Positions 10,758 to 19,509 of a stretch of DNA of 64,000 nt are shown one piece after another. The position numbers were made by a program, and so were the translations under genes. This DNA comes from Devosia sp. SD17-2 (GTDB lineage Bacteria; Pseudomonadota; Alphaproteobacteria; Rhizobiales; Devosiaceae). Each line of letters opens with the position of its first letter. Within the stretch, counting starts at the first letter, position 1. Under the pieces are notes generated by a model. It did no database searches and was not told where the DNA came from. It saw only the letters and a program-made list of their open reading frames with translations. The DNA lies in assembly GCF_029201565.1 (NCBI RefSeq), contig NZ_CP104002.1, forward strand, positions 1,877,001 to 1,941,000. The letters are read 5' to 3'.

Positions 10758-11820
10758 TTGTTCCGTTCGGTTTTGCTTGAGAGGAGCGCGAAGACAGAGT
10801 GTCCGGGCAGGGGCCCAGTGTGTCGCCTTCACGAAGGTCACAGGTGAGCAGGATCTGCTCGAGGGGGGCGGCCTGTTCGACGCGCCGCACCAGCATTTCG
10901 GTGGCGCCATAGCCCATGGCTTCGCGGGGGATGGCAAAGGAGGTGAATTTGCGGCCCGGCTCTTCGGCGCGGATGTGATTGCCGAGGACGACGATGGAGA
11001 GATCGGCCGGCACTGCGAGGCCGCGGGCGGTGGCGGCGGCCTCGACGCCGTTGGCGTCGACGAGTTCGGTGCAGAAGACGCAGGTCACGTTTTCAGCGAG
11101 GAGGCCATCAAGGAGCATATCGGGATCAGCACCGACGGCGTGGTGGGTATAAGCGAGACCGACGCCCTCGAGGCTGGCTTCAAAACCAGTCCAGCGGTCG
11201 GACGAGGATTCCGCGCCGTCCTTGAAGCCGACAAAGCCAAGTCGCGTGTGGCCGAGATCGCGGGAGCGGCTGACGAGGGCAGCGGTGGCCGTGGCGTAGT
11301 CGCCGCCGACATAGGGGACAGGGCCGCCGGCATCGTCGCGGCGACCAACGGCGACAAAGGGGAAATCGCCGGCGACGAGGCGGGCGAGTTCCTCGGGGTC
11401 GAATTGGCGGCCGAGGATAATGCAGCCGTCGGCGAGGCGCAGGCGCACATCATTGCCGAAAATCTTGCGCTTCCCGCCGGCTCCCGCGCCGGTGAGCAGC
11501 AGCAAATCGTAGCCGAGCTTCTGAGCGGCCTCTTCGATACCGAGCAGGAAGGGCAGGAAAAAGTCGGCCTGATCGGACGGGAAGGCGGGCTCATAGGTGA
11601 AGACGCCGAGGATCCGGTTCTGGCCATTGACCATGCGCCGGGCAATGGGGTCGGCGACATAGCCGGTGTCGCGAATGACCTTCATGACGCGTTCACGCGT
11701 GTCGTCCGGAATGCGGTTTGCATTCTCAGGCGAGCCATTGAGCACGAGGGAGACGGTCGCCTGGCTCACACCAGCCAAACGGGCAATGTCCTTCTGTGTC
11801 AGTCGCTTGCGTGGCGGCAA
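10750..11820 (-). CDS. LacI family transcriptional regulator
   Basis: 356 aa repressor. The N-terminal helix-turn-helix is textbook: LTQKDIARLAGVSQATVSLVLNG, then hinge residues near 50-60 (RVMKVIRDTGYVADPIARRM). The rest is a periplasmic-binding-protein-like effector domain (ILGVFTYEPAF... to LLTCDLREGD). The start codon appears to be TTG at 11820, because no ATG or GTG exists in frame upstream before a stop codon. It is the first gene of the sugar operon that runs to 4182. Two operator-like palindromes lie directly upstream, so it probably represses itself and the operon until a sugar binds. Confidence 0.93.
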   Translation of the reverse strand: MPPRKRLTQKDIARLAGVSQATVSLVLNGSPENANRIPDDTRERVMKVIRDTGYVADPIARRMVNGQNRILGVFTYEPAFPSDQADFFLPFLLGIEEAAQKLGYDLLLLTGAGAGGKRKIFGNDVRLRLADGCIILGRQFDPEELARLVAGDFPFVAVGRRDDAGGPVPYVGGDYATATAALVSRSRDLGHTRLGFVGFKDGAESSSDRWTGFEASLEGVGLAYTHHAVGADPDMLLDGLLAENVTCVFCTELVDANGVEAAATARGLAVPADLSIVVLGNHIRAEEPGRKFTSFAIPREAMGYGATEMLVRRVEQAAPLEQILLTCDLREGDTLGPCPDTLSSRSSQAKPNGTND

Positions 11821-11836
11821 AGGCGTTTTCCAATCT

Positions 11837-11870
11837 GCTAATGCGTATTAGCGTTGATACGTATTAGCAG
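11837..11870 (-). promoter_or_regulatory. Tandem LacI-type operators upstream of the lacI-like gene
   Basis: Two palindromes occur in tandem: GCTAATGCGTATTAGC (11837-11852), with arms GCTAAT/ATTAGC, and TTGATACGTATTAGCA (11855-11869), with core GATACGTATTAGC, one arm base different. Both have the central CG of LacI-family operators. The first lies 16 bp from the start codon of the regulator, so binding would block transcription or initiation of the operon. The centres are about 18 bp apart. The divergent binding-protein gene starts 175 bp away. Confidence 0.7.
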
Positions 11871-12044
11871 GCGTCCTAAAATGAATCAAGCAGACGAGAG
11901 GCCGAGAAATCGGGGCGGGGACAACTCGTCGCAGCAGAGAGGGGACGGGTCGAAACCAAGTTCATGGAATTGTCATGTCGGTGTCACCGCACCGTCATTG
12001 ACGGTTTGTAGGTCGCTCCCAGCTAACCAACTGGGGCCTTTTCA

Positions 12045-13628
12045 ATGCCTGCAATCAATCTCTCCCGCCGCCTCGTTCTGGGCCTTGTCAGCGCCGCCGC
12101 GCTGAGCTCGGTGTCGCTTCCCGTGCTCGCCCAGGAGCGGCCGGACCTCGTCGTCGGCGTTGCGGACCTGCCGCCGACGCTGGAGCCGGGCAAGGAGCTG
12201 TCCAATGTCGGCACGCGCGTCAATTACTCGATCTTCGACACGCTGATCCGTCGTGATTTCCTGTCGGCAGAAGGTGGTGGCGGCTCCGAGCTGGTGCCCG
12301 GCCTTGCGACCTCGTGGACGCGCATTGATGACCTCACGCTTGAGATCAAGCTGCGCGAGGGCGTCACCTTCCACAATGGCGCGCCGCTGACCGCTGAAGA
12401 CATTGCGTTCACGTTCTCGCCTGAGCGCCTGAGCGGCGAGAATGCGCTTCTGTCCGAAGGCCCGGCGTTTTTCTCCGTGCTCAAGGACGTGAAGATCGTC
12501 GATCCGACGACCATCCACTTCATCACCAAGGCGCCCGATCCACTGCTTGAGCAGCGCCTCGCGTCCTGGGCATCGTGGGTGGTGAACAAGGAAGACTGGC
12601 TGGCCAAGGCCGAGCAGGATGGCGGCCTGCCGATGTTCCCGGTCGGTACCGGCCCCTACATGCTTGAAGAATATCGCGCCGACGAGAAGATCGTCCTCAA
12701 GGCCAATGATGCCTATTTCGGTGGCCTGCCGACCGCTGAAACCGTGACCTTCCGCGAAGTGCCGGAGCCGTCCACCCGCGTTGCGGGCCTGGTTTCGGGC
12801 GAGTTCGACATCATCACCAATGTGTCGCCGGATCAGATCGACCAGATCAATTCCTACGACGATATCGAAACCCGCTCGGTGGTTCTGGCGAACTCCCATG
12901 TGCTGGTCTATGGCGTCACCGATCCGGTGATGGATGATGCGCGCATTCGTCAGGCGCTGAACCTGGCGATTGATCGCGACCTGCTGAACGAAGCGCTCTG
13001 GGGCGGCCAGGCCGTGGTGCCGAACGGCCACCAGTATCCCGAATATGGCGACATGTATAACCCGGACTTCGTCGGTCTGGAGTACAATCCGGAGCGCGCT
13101 CGCGAGCTGCTCAACGAAGCCGGTTATAATGGCGAGCTGATCAAATATACGACCCAGCCGAACTATTATCTCAACGCCCTGCCGGCCGCGCAGGTGATCG
13201 TCGAGATGTGGAAGGAAGTGGGCATCAATGTCGAGCTCAACGTTGTTGAAAGCCTGACGGGTCTTGATGTCGGTGCGCTTCAGGTTCGCACCTGGTCGAA
13301 TTCCACCCGCTACCCCGACCCGGTCGGTGGTGTCTGGAACACCTGGGGCCCGCATTCCGGTCCGCAGAAGACCAACAAGACCTGGATCGGCACTGAGGGT
13401 GTCGCCCGCTTCAATGAACTCGGCGCAGTGCTGGAAAGCACGGTTGACCTGGCAACGCGCCAGGAAGCGGTCTGGGAAATGATCGATATCTGGAAAACCG
13501 ATGCCCCCGGCACCGTGCTCTACCAGCCGCTCGAGACCTATGGCGTGGCCAAGGACGTGCAGTGGAACCCCTACACGTTCTACTACATGGACCTGCGTCC
13601 CTATAACCTCAGCTTCGAAGCCAAGTGA
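12045..13628 (+). CDS. Dipeptide/oligopeptide-type ABC substrate-binding protein (SBP family 5)
   Basis: 527 aa periplasmic protein. The signal peptide MPAINLSRRLVLGLVSAAAL...PVLAQ has an SRR pair like a Tat signal, with cleavage after LAQ. Family 5 features follow: LEPGKELSNVGTRVNYSIFDTLIRRD, ELVPGLATSWTRIDDLTLEIKLREGVTFHNGAPLTAEDI, and DDARIRQALNLAIDRDLLNE. Gene overlaps link it to two ATPases, a glycerophosphodiesterase, a phosphodiesterase and two permeases, so its ligand may be a phosphodiester rather than a peptide (inference). The Shine-Dalgarno sequence is weak. Confidence 0.92.
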   Translation: MPAINLSRRLVLGLVSAAALSSVSLPVLAQERPDLVVGVADLPPTLEPGKELSNVGTRVNYSIFDTLIRRDFLSAEGGGGSELVPGLATSWTRIDDLTLEIKLREGVTFHNGAPLTAEDIAFTFSPERLSGENALLSEGPAFFSVLKDVKIVDPTTIHFITKAPDPLLEQRLASWASWVVNKEDWLAKAEQDGGLPMFPVGTGPYMLEEYRADEKIVLKANDAYFGGLPTAETVTFREVPEPSTRVAGLVSGEFDIITNVSPDQIDQINSYDDIETRSVVLANSHVLVYGVTDPVMDDARIRQALNLAIDRDLLNEALWGGQAVVPNGHQYPEYGDMYNPDFVGLEYNPERARELLNEAGYNGELIKYTTQPNYYLNALPAAQVIVEMWKEVGINVELNVVESLTGLDVGALQVRTWSNSTRYPDPVGGVWNTWGPHSGPQKTNKTWIGTEGVARFNELGAVLESTVDLATRQEAVWEMIDIWKTDAPGTVLYQPLETYGVAKDVQWNPYTFYYMDLRPYNLSFEAK

Positions 13629-14665
13629 TGATGGGGCTGGCACATCTTGGAGGAGTGGGCGCCAAAGCGCCTGCTCTTTCCCTCGCCGAGGCTGGGCGCA
13701 AGCTGGCTGAACCGGTTCTCGATATCCGCAATCTCGTGGTGCGCGCCGGCTCGGCCAATCTGGTGGATGGTGTCAGCCTCGCAGTTCGCCCCGGCGAGAC
13801 GCTTTGCCTCGTGGGCGAAAGCGGGTGCGGCAAGAGCCTTACCTGTATGTCGGCCCTCGGGCTTCTCGATGACGGCCTCGTCTCCAGCGGCTCGGTCCGT
13901 CTCTTCGGTGAAGAGACCATCGGCGCGCCGGAACGAGCGCTGAACCGCCTGCGCGGTCGCGACGTGACGATGATCTTCCAGAACCCGATGACGGCGCTCA
14001 ACCCGATCCGTCGGGTTGGGCAGCAGATTGTCGAAGCGATCCTGCAGCATACCGATCTGCGCGGCCGTAAGGCCGAGGCGCGGATGGAGGAACTGCTCGA
14101 CCAGGTCGGCATTCCCAATGTACCGCGCCACAGGACCTACTATCCGCACCAGTTGTCGGGCGGCATGTGCCAGCGCGTGATGATCGCCATGGCGCTGGCC
14201 TGCAAGCCCAAACTGCTCATTGCCGACGAGCCGACCACGGCGCTGGATGTGACCATCCAGGCGCAGATCCTGCGGCTGATCCGCGATCTCCAGACCGAGC
14301 TCGACCTGGCGGTGGTGTTTGTGACGCATGACCTCGGTGTCGTGGCCGAAATCGCCGACCATGTGGCGGTGATGTATTCGGGCAAGGTGGTCGAAACAGG
14401 CAGCGTCGATGCGCTGTTTGACCATCCGTCCCATCCCTATACGCGCGCGCTGATGAACAGCCGGATCGGCTTCGGCCGGGTGCCGGGGACGCCGCTGCAG
14501 GCGATCGCAGGAACCGTGCCGTCGCCATCGGCGCGTCCGCAGGGTTGCGCCTTCTCGCCGCGCTGTGCGCTGGCGAGTGCAAGCTGCACGAGCACACCAG
14601 GAATGGTTGCAGGGCGGGGCACGATGGTGGCCTGCCACCACATCGGCGCGGGGGTCTCCCAATGA
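13628..14665 (+). CDS. Dipeptide-type ABC transporter ATP-binding protein (DppD type)
   Basis: About 345 aa ATPase with Walker [18 protein letters not shown]-loop [20 protein letters not shown], signature [16 protein letters not shown], Walker [13 protein letters not shown] and H-loop [10 protein letters not shown]. The C-terminal oligopeptide-ABC Cys cluster region is present ([15 protein letters not shown]), probably an Fe-S or structural motif. The start is one of overlapping GTG/ATG/ATG codons at 13625-13633 that overlap the stop of the binding-protein gene; the first 30 residues are not conserved-looking. Its stop overlaps the next ATPase gene (ATGA). Confidence 0.93.
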   Translation: MMGLAHLGGVGAKAPALSLAEAGRKLAEPVLDIRNLVVRAGSANLVDGVSLAVRPGETLCLVGESGCGKSLTCMSALGLLDDGLVSSGSVRLFGEETIGAPERALNRLRGRDVTMIFQNPMTALNPIRRVGQQIVEAILQHTDLRGRKAEARMEELLDQVGIPNVPRHRTYYPHQLSGGMCQRVMIAMALACKPKLLIADEPTTALDVTIQAQILRLIRDLQTELDLAVVFVTHDLGVVAEIADHVAVMYSGKVVETGSVDALFDHPSHPYTRALMNSRIGFGRVPGTPLQAIAGTVPSPSARPQGCAFSPRCALASASCTSTPGMVAGRGTMVACHHIGAGVSQ

Positions 14666-15486
14666 GCGGCGTCAAGGCGCTCAACCTCGCCCAGAGCTAT
14701 CCGGTTGGCCGAAAACTCTTCAGCAAGCCGGAAGTGTTCCGGGCGGTCGATACGGTGACGCTCGATATCGCCGAGGGGGAGACCCTGGGCATTGTCGGCG
14801 AGAGCGGCAGCGGTAAATCCACCCTCGGGCGGATGATCGCCGGCATCGAAACCCCGACGAGCGGGCAGGTGTCGTTCTGGGGGCAGAACTACGCGCCGGT
14901 GGGCACCAAGGAATGGCGGGCGCAGCGGCGTTGGGTTCAGGTGGTGTTCCAGAGCCCAGCTTCGGTGGTTGACCCGCGCTGGAGTGTTCATGCGCAAGTG
15001 CGCGAGGCGCTGACGGCGCATGAGAAACTCGCGCCGTCCGAGGCCGATGATCGGGCGCAGGACATGCTCGACATGGTTGGCCTGGGGCCGATGAGCCATC
15101 GTCTGCCGCATCAATTGTCTGGCGGGCAATTGCAGCGTGCTGTGATCGCCCGGGCGCTCGTGCTCAAGCCGCGGCTGGTGGTGTGCGATGAGGCGGTGAG
15201 TGCGCTCGACGTGTCGGTGCAGGCTCAGATCATCAATCTCTTGCTCGAGCTGCGCGAACGGCTCAACCTCTCGATGATGTTCATCTCTCACGACCTGTCG
15301 GTGGTGCGCCATATCAGCCACCGGGTTGGGGTGATGCATCGGGGGCAATTGCTGGAAATCGGGGAGTCCACCGCGCTTTTTGAAGCCCCCAAGCATGACT
15401 ATTCCCGCCGTCTGCTGGCAGCTATCCCGGCCGATACGCCGCGCCAGCGCCGGCAACGTGACTTGCAGAATTTTGCGGCGCTCTGA
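14662..15486 (+). CDS. Dipeptide-type ABC transporter ATP-binding protein (DppF type)
   Basis: 274 aa ATPase partner of the DppD-like protein. Walker A GESGSGKSTLGRMIAG, Q-loop VVFQSPASVVDPRWSV, signature QLSGGQLQRAVIARAL, Walker B LVVCDEAVSALD and H-loop ISHDLSVVRHISH are all intact. The ATG at 14662 overlaps the stop of the upstream gene (ATGA) and starts the conserved part ([16 protein letters not shown]). The protein is shorter than many DppF proteins because it lacks the C-terminal Cys extension. A small stem GGCGCTC-TGA-GCGCC spans its stop codon. Confidence 0.93.
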   Translation: MSGVKALNLAQSYPVGRKLFSKPEVFRAVDTVTLDIAEGETLGIVGESGSGKSTLGRMIAGIETPTSGQVSFWGQNYAPVGTKEWRAQRRWVQVVFQSPASVVDPRWSVHAQVREALTAHEKLAPSEADDRAQDMLDMVGLGPMSHRLPHQLSGGQLQRAVIARALVLKPRLVVCDEAVSALDVSVQAQIINLLLELRERLNLSMMFISHDLSVVRHISHRVGVMHRGQLLEIGESTALFEAPKHDYSRRLLAAIPADTPRQRRQRDLQNFAAL

Positions 15487-15519
15487 GCGCCATCAGTTTC
15501 CGAACGGATCGGACCGAAA

Positions 15520-16242
15520 ATGAAGATCATCGCGCATCGCGGCGACAGCGCCGCACATGCAGAAAATACGCCGGCCGCCTGGACTGCCGCTTTCGAAAAG
15601 GGCGCCTTCGCGATCGAAGCGGATATTCGCTTTTCAGTCGACGGCGTGGGCATCTGCTCCCACGATCCGACGCTGCAGCGCCTGTTCGGCCGGACGGATC
15701 GCGCCGATGCGCTGAGTTTTAAGGAACTCTCCAGCCTCAGCACCGATAACAGTGACCGCGTCAGCACCTTTGCCGATGTGCTGGCCTATGCCGCCGCAGG
15801 CAAGCCTGTGCTGCTTGATCTCAAGGATGAGAGCCCCGAAGGCCTTAAGCGTCTCTGGGCTGATATCGAGCGCGCTGTGCCAGAGGCTTTGCGGCACCTC
15901 GTGATTGCGGGCTGCCACACGATGGAAGCGACGGAGTTCTTCGCCGCCAAGGGCGACGTTACGGTCCTCGGCTTTATTCCGAGCCCTGATGTCGCTCTGG
16001 AATTTCACCGCGGTGGTGCCAGCCTTATCCGCCTTTGGGAGAGCGATGTGACCCACGAGCGGGTCGCTGCGCTGAAGGCTGCGGGCGCCGAAGTGTGGGT
16101 GACCACCGGCCACGGCACCACCGGCCGCACGGTCGGCGACACCGATGCCGCGAGCCTCACGGCGCTCGCCGGCGCTGGCATCGACGGCGTTCTGATCAAC
16201 GATGTTTCCCTGACCAAATCTATTCTGGAGGCGCTCCAATGA
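15520..16242 (+). CDS. Glycerophosphodiester phosphodiesterase (UgpQ-like, cytoplasmic)
   Basis: Hydrolyses glycerophosphodiesters to glycerol-3-phosphate and an alcohol. The 240 aa length and absence of a signal peptide match cytoplasmic UgpQ. The catalytic set is visible at the N-terminus: IAHRGDSAAHAENTPAA (catalytic His, Arg and the ENT motif), AIEADIRFSVDG (metal-binding E-x-D) and CSHDPTLQR (second His). LLDLKDES supplies the later acidic strand. It sits inside the ABC operon, 33 bp after the DppF-like gene, and its stop overlaps the next phosphodiesterase gene (ATGA). This strongly hints that the imported compound is a phosphodiester. Confidence 0.92.
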   Translation: MKIIAHRGDSAAHAENTPAAWTAAFEKGAFAIEADIRFSVDGVGICSHDPTLQRLFGRTDRADALSFKELSSLSTDNSDRVSTFADVLAYAAAGKPVLLDLKDESPEGLKRLWADIERAVPEALRHLVIAGCHTMEATEFFAAKGDVTVLGFIPSPDVALEFHRGGASLIRLWESDVTHERVAALKAAGAEVWVTTGHGTTGRTVGDTDAASLTALAGAGIDGVLINDVSLTKSILEALQ

Positions 16243-17675
16243 GCCGCGGTTCCACGCTCATCATTACATTTGACGGCCTGCGCCGCGATCGCGCCACGCC
16301 TGACCTGATGCCCAACCTCGCCGCCTTCATGGCCGAGGGCAGCAATTTCCTCAATTCTCGCTCGATCTTCCCGAGCGAAACGCGCGTTGCCGTGACCTCC
16401 ACAATGACCGGCTGTCCGCCGGCTGACCACGGGGTCGTGGCCAATCAGTTCATCCATCCGGTGCGCCCAGGCGAGCTGTTCAAGACAGCCGAGTGGGAGC
16501 ATCTCGAAGCGGCGGCTGAGGCCGGCCAGCTGCTCGATTGCAAGACGCTCGGCCAGCGCATGGCGGAGGCCGGACGCACCATGGCTGTGCTCAGCACCGC
16601 CACCAAAGGCGCATCGCGCATGATGAATTCGAGTGCGCATGACCTCGGCCAGCCGGTGTTTTCGATGCACGGCCTGCCGGTGTCGAGTGCCGAGCTGCAT
16701 GACAAGGTGATCGCGTGTCTCGGCGATATTCCCGAGGCCACTGCACCCAACTCCAACCGCATGACTTACTCCACCAATGTGCTGATCGAGGTCATCTATC
16801 CCGACTACAATCCGGATCTCTGCGTGTTCTGGATGAATGATCCGGATATGAGCTCGCACCTCTTCGGCGTCACTGCGGCGGAAACCGAGGCGGCGCAGAA
16901 GAATTGCGACGACAATTTCGGGCGGTTTCTGGCCTGGTGGCGCGCAGGGAACGGGCCGGAAAACATCATCGTGATGTCCGATCACGGGCAGATCACCGGC
17001 CAGCGCCAGCTCGAGACGACAGACATCGTCCCCGCCGAGTTTGGCGAGGCGTCGATCGGCTCCTTCAGCGGCATCTATCTCAACGATAAATCCGATGCCG
17101 AAAAGGCCCGCGTGGTGGCCTGGCTGGTCGAGCAGGACTTCTGCGGGCTGGTTTTTGCGACGGCGGAAGATGGCACAGCCATCGAAGGCGCGTTGCCGTG
17201 GTCAGCGGTTCGTAACGGCCATTCGCGCAGTGCTGATGTCGGCTTTACGCTGCGGGGCACCAATTCGTCCGAGAGCTATGGGCCGCATGAGGATGCCTGC
17301 ATCTTTGCGGCCTGGATTAAACCGGGTGGTGGCATGCATGGCGGGCTCAATCGCGGCGAACTTTCGACGGTTCTGGCCGCGCAGGGCCCGGCCTATCGCC
17401 AGAATTTTGCCTCGGACACGCCGTGCTGGCTGCCTGACATTGCGCCGACCATCCTCACCACCATGGGCCTGCCGCTCGACGGCACCTCTGGTCGTCCGCT
17501 GGTTGAGGCGCTTGTCGGGGATACCCCGGGTTTTGGCACGGCGCCTGATGTCGAGACCCGCGTGCTCAGCGCCACCCATAGGGGGCATGAGCAATATCTC
17601 CGTCAGTGGGTGATCGAGGGCAAGACCATCGTCGATTGCGGCTGGACGGCAGGGACGGGGGCCTGGAGCGCATGA
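16239..17675 (+). CDS. Alkaline phosphatase superfamily phosphodiesterase/nucleotide pyrophosphatase-like protein
   Basis: 478 aa, no signal peptide, so apparently cytoplasmic. Motifs of the type I phosphodiesterase/NPP group are clear: ITFDGLRRD (metal Asp), FPSETRVAVTSTMTGCPPADHG (Thr nucleophile in SET), CVFWMNDPDMSSHLFG (Asp and His ligands) and IVMSDHGQ (Asp-His pair). The late His ligand region is probably MHGGLN. The ATG at 16239 overlaps the stop of the GDPD gene; open frame upstream of it is just GDPD sequence. It likely cleaves a phosphodiester or phosphonate-like bond of the substrate imported by this operon. Confidence 0.85.
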   Translation: MSRGSTLIITFDGLRRDRATPDLMPNLAAFMAEGSNFLNSRSIFPSETRVAVTSTMTGCPPADHGVVANQFIHPVRPGELFKTAEWEHLEAAAEAGQLLDCKTLGQRMAEAGRTMAVLSTATKGASRMMNSSAHDLGQPVFSMHGLPVSSAELHDKVIACLGDIPEATAPNSNRMTYSTNVLIEVIYPDYNPDLCVFWMNDPDMSSHLFGVTAAETEAAQKNCDDNFGRFLAWWRAGNGPENIIVMSDHGQITGQRQLETTDIVPAEFGEASIGSFSGIYLNDKSDAEKARVVAWLVEQDFCGLVFATAEDGTAIEGALPWSAVRNGHSRSADVGFTLRGTNSSESYGPHEDACIFAAWIKPGGGMHGGLNRGELSTVLAAQGPAYRQNFASDTPCWLPDIAPTILTTMGLPLDGTSGRPLVEALVGDTPGFGTAPDVETRVLSATHRGHEQYLRQWVIEGKTIVDCGWTAGTGAWSA

Positions 17676-18613
17676 ATTTGCAATTCCTCGTCACCAAGCT
17701 GTTTCGCGGGGCGCTGACGCTGCTGCTGGCGGTGACATTTGTGTTCGTCGTACTGCGCGCGTCGGGTGATCCGGCGCAGATCATGATGTCGGACGAAGCC
17801 TCGCCGGACGCCATTGCGGCGTTCCGGGAGCGCTGGGGCCTCGATAAGTCGATGTTCGAGCAGTACATCACCTATATCGGGGCGATGTTGCAGGGCGATT
17901 TCGGCAATTCTTTCCGCGATGGTCGACCGGCGCTGGAAGTTATCGCAGAGCGTATTCCGGTGACGCTGCAGCTTGGCATCACCGCGCTGCTGCTGACGCT
18001 GCTCATTGGCATTCCGGCCGGGGTGATCGCTGCGCTCAAGCGCGGCACCTGGGTCGATCAGGCGACCATGAGCTTCACCATTCTCGGTCATTCGATCCCG
18101 AACTTCTTTCTCGGCATCCTGCTCATCCTCCTGTTTTCCATGACGCTTCGGTGGCTGCCGAGCTCGGGTACGGGCAGCATCTGGCACCTGCTCATGCCGG
18201 CGATTACGCTGGGAACTGCTGCGGCAGCGACGGTGGCGCGCTTTACCCGCTCGTCCATGCTCGACGTTTTGCATCAGCCCTTCATGCGGACGGCCAAGGC
18301 CAAGGGCATTCCCCATGAGCGGCGTGTTCTGCGCCATGCCATTCCCAACGCGGCGATCCCGGTCGTGACCGTGGTCGGCATGCGCATTGGTGGGCTGATC
18401 GGGGGCGCAGTGACCATCGAGACGGTTTTCGCCTGGCCGGGCGTGGGCATGTTGCTGGTCAATGCCGTCAACCAGCGCGATCTGGCGGTGGTGCAGGGCG
18501 TGGTGCTGCTGATCGCCTTCACTATGGTTGCGATCAATCTGATCGTCGACCTCGCCTATGGCTGGCTCGACCCGCGAATTGAACTGCAGAACAAGAAGGC
18601 GGCGACCACATGA
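17672..18613 (+). CDS. Dipeptide-type ABC transporter permease (DppB type)
   Basis: 313 aa inner-membrane permease with the DppB hallmark N-terminal helix (LFRGALTLLLAVTFVFVVLRASGDP) and about six transmembrane segments. The EAA-loop region reads RTAKAKGIPHERRVLRHAIPNAAIPVV, and GGAVTIETVFAWPGVGMLLVNAVNQRD is the typical C-terminal motif. The start ATG overlaps the stop of the phosphodiesterase gene (ATGA), so the enzyme gene is fully inside the transporter operon. Confidence 0.95.
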   Translation: MNLQFLVTKLFRGALTLLLAVTFVFVVLRASGDPAQIMMSDEASPDAIAAFRERWGLDKSMFEQYITYIGAMLQGDFGNSFRDGRPALEVIAERIPVTLQLGITALLLTLLIGIPAGVIAALKRGTWVDQATMSFTILGHSIPNFFLGILLILLFSMTLRWLPSSGTGSIWHLLMPAITLGTAAAATVARFTRSSMLDVLHQPFMRTAKAKGIPHERRVLRHAIPNAAIPVVTVVGMRIGGLIGGAVTIETVFAWPGVGMLLVNAVNQRDLAVVQGVVLLIAFTMVAINLIVDLAYGWLDPRIELQNKKAATT

Positions 18614-19509
18614 GCACGATGGATATTGCATCGGCGGAGCTGCGCCGCCGTCCAAACTGGTTGACCCGGATCTGGAAGACCCGGCCGCCGCTGGTGATCG
18701 GTCTTTGTATCAGCTGGCTGGTGCTGATTGTACTCGCGGCGATTTTCGCTGAGTTTATCGCGCCTTACGGCTATGCCGAACAGAGCCTGCTCAAGCGGCT
18801 GAAGCCGCCGAGCTTCCTGGATGGGCTGCCGGAGTATTTCCTAGGCACCGACAATCTCGGTCGCGATGTGCTGAGCCGGGTGATCTATGCCATGCGGACC
18901 AGCATTCTCATTGCGCTGATGGGGACGGTGATCGGGGCGACGGTCGGGACGCTGCTGGGGATCGTTGCCGCCCATTTCCGGGGCTGGGTCGATGATTTCA
19001 TCATGATGCTGGTGGACTTTCAGGCTTCGATCCCGTTCCTGATCGTGGCGCTGGCGGCGCTGGCCTTCTTCGGCAATAATTTTGTCCTGCTCGTTGTTTT
19101 GATTGGGCTTTTTGGCTGGGATGGCTATGCGCGCATTGCTCGCGGGCTGGTGCTGTCGACCAATGGTCAGGGTTATGCCTTCGCCATCCGGACGTTGGGA
19201 GTGCATCCGGCCAAGGTCTATTGGCGGCATGTGCTGCCGAACATGATGGGCATCATCATGGTGCAGGTGACGCTCAATTTCCCGGAGATCATTCTTCTGG
19301 AAACATCGTTATCTTTCCTCGGCTTAGGCGTGCAACCTCCGGGAACGAGTCTGGGTCTGCTGCTCGGCGAGGGGCGGAACTATCTGGCGACAGCGTGGTG
19401 GATTGGCATTCCGGCCGGGGTCGTTATCTTCCTTACAACTCTGGCCATTTCGCTCCTGGGCGACTGGCTGCGGGATAAGCTTGATCCCAATCTTCAGGGC
19501 AAGGTGTGA
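18610..19509 (+). CDS. Dipeptide-type ABC transporter permease (DppC type)
   Basis: 299 aa inner-membrane permease. Typical DppC features: one N-terminal helix (PPLVIGLCISWLVLIVLAAIFAEFI), the motif YFLGTDNLGRDVLSRVIYAMRTSI, the EAA loop near AIRTLGVHPAKVYWRHVLPNMMG, and LETSLSFLGLGVQPPGTSLGLLLGEG. The start overlaps the stop of the DppB-like gene (ATGA), and the stop overlaps the following HAD phosphatase gene. Confidence 0.95.
   Translation: MSTMDIASAELRRRPNWLTRIWKTRPPLVIGLCISWLVLIVLAAIFAEFIAPYGYAEQSLLKRLKPPSFLDGLPEYFLGTDNLGRDVLSRVIYAMRTSILIALMGTVIGATVGTLLGIVAAHFRGWVDDFIMMLVDFQASIPFLIVALAALAFFGNNFVLLVVLIGLFGWDGYARIARGLVLSTNGQGYAFAIRTLGVHPAKVYWRHVLPNMMGIIMVQVTLNFPEIILLETSLSFLGLGVQPPGTSLGLLLGEGRNYLATAWWIGIPAGVVIFLTTLAISLLGDWLRDKLDPNLQGKV

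Noticed and set aside
9240..10847. 535-codon plus-strand frame opposite the FAD oxidoreductase gene
   Set aside because: Antisense shadow of a clear flavoprotein; no ribosome site or family motif.
12042..13643. 533-codon minus-strand frame opposite the peptide-type binding-protein gene
   Set aside because: Antisense to a gene with signal peptide and SBP family 5 motifs.
15477..15491. Small hairpin GGCGCTC-TGA-GCGCC over the DppF-like stop codon as terminator
   Set aside because: Short stem, no T-run, and the next gene of the same operon begins 33 bp on.
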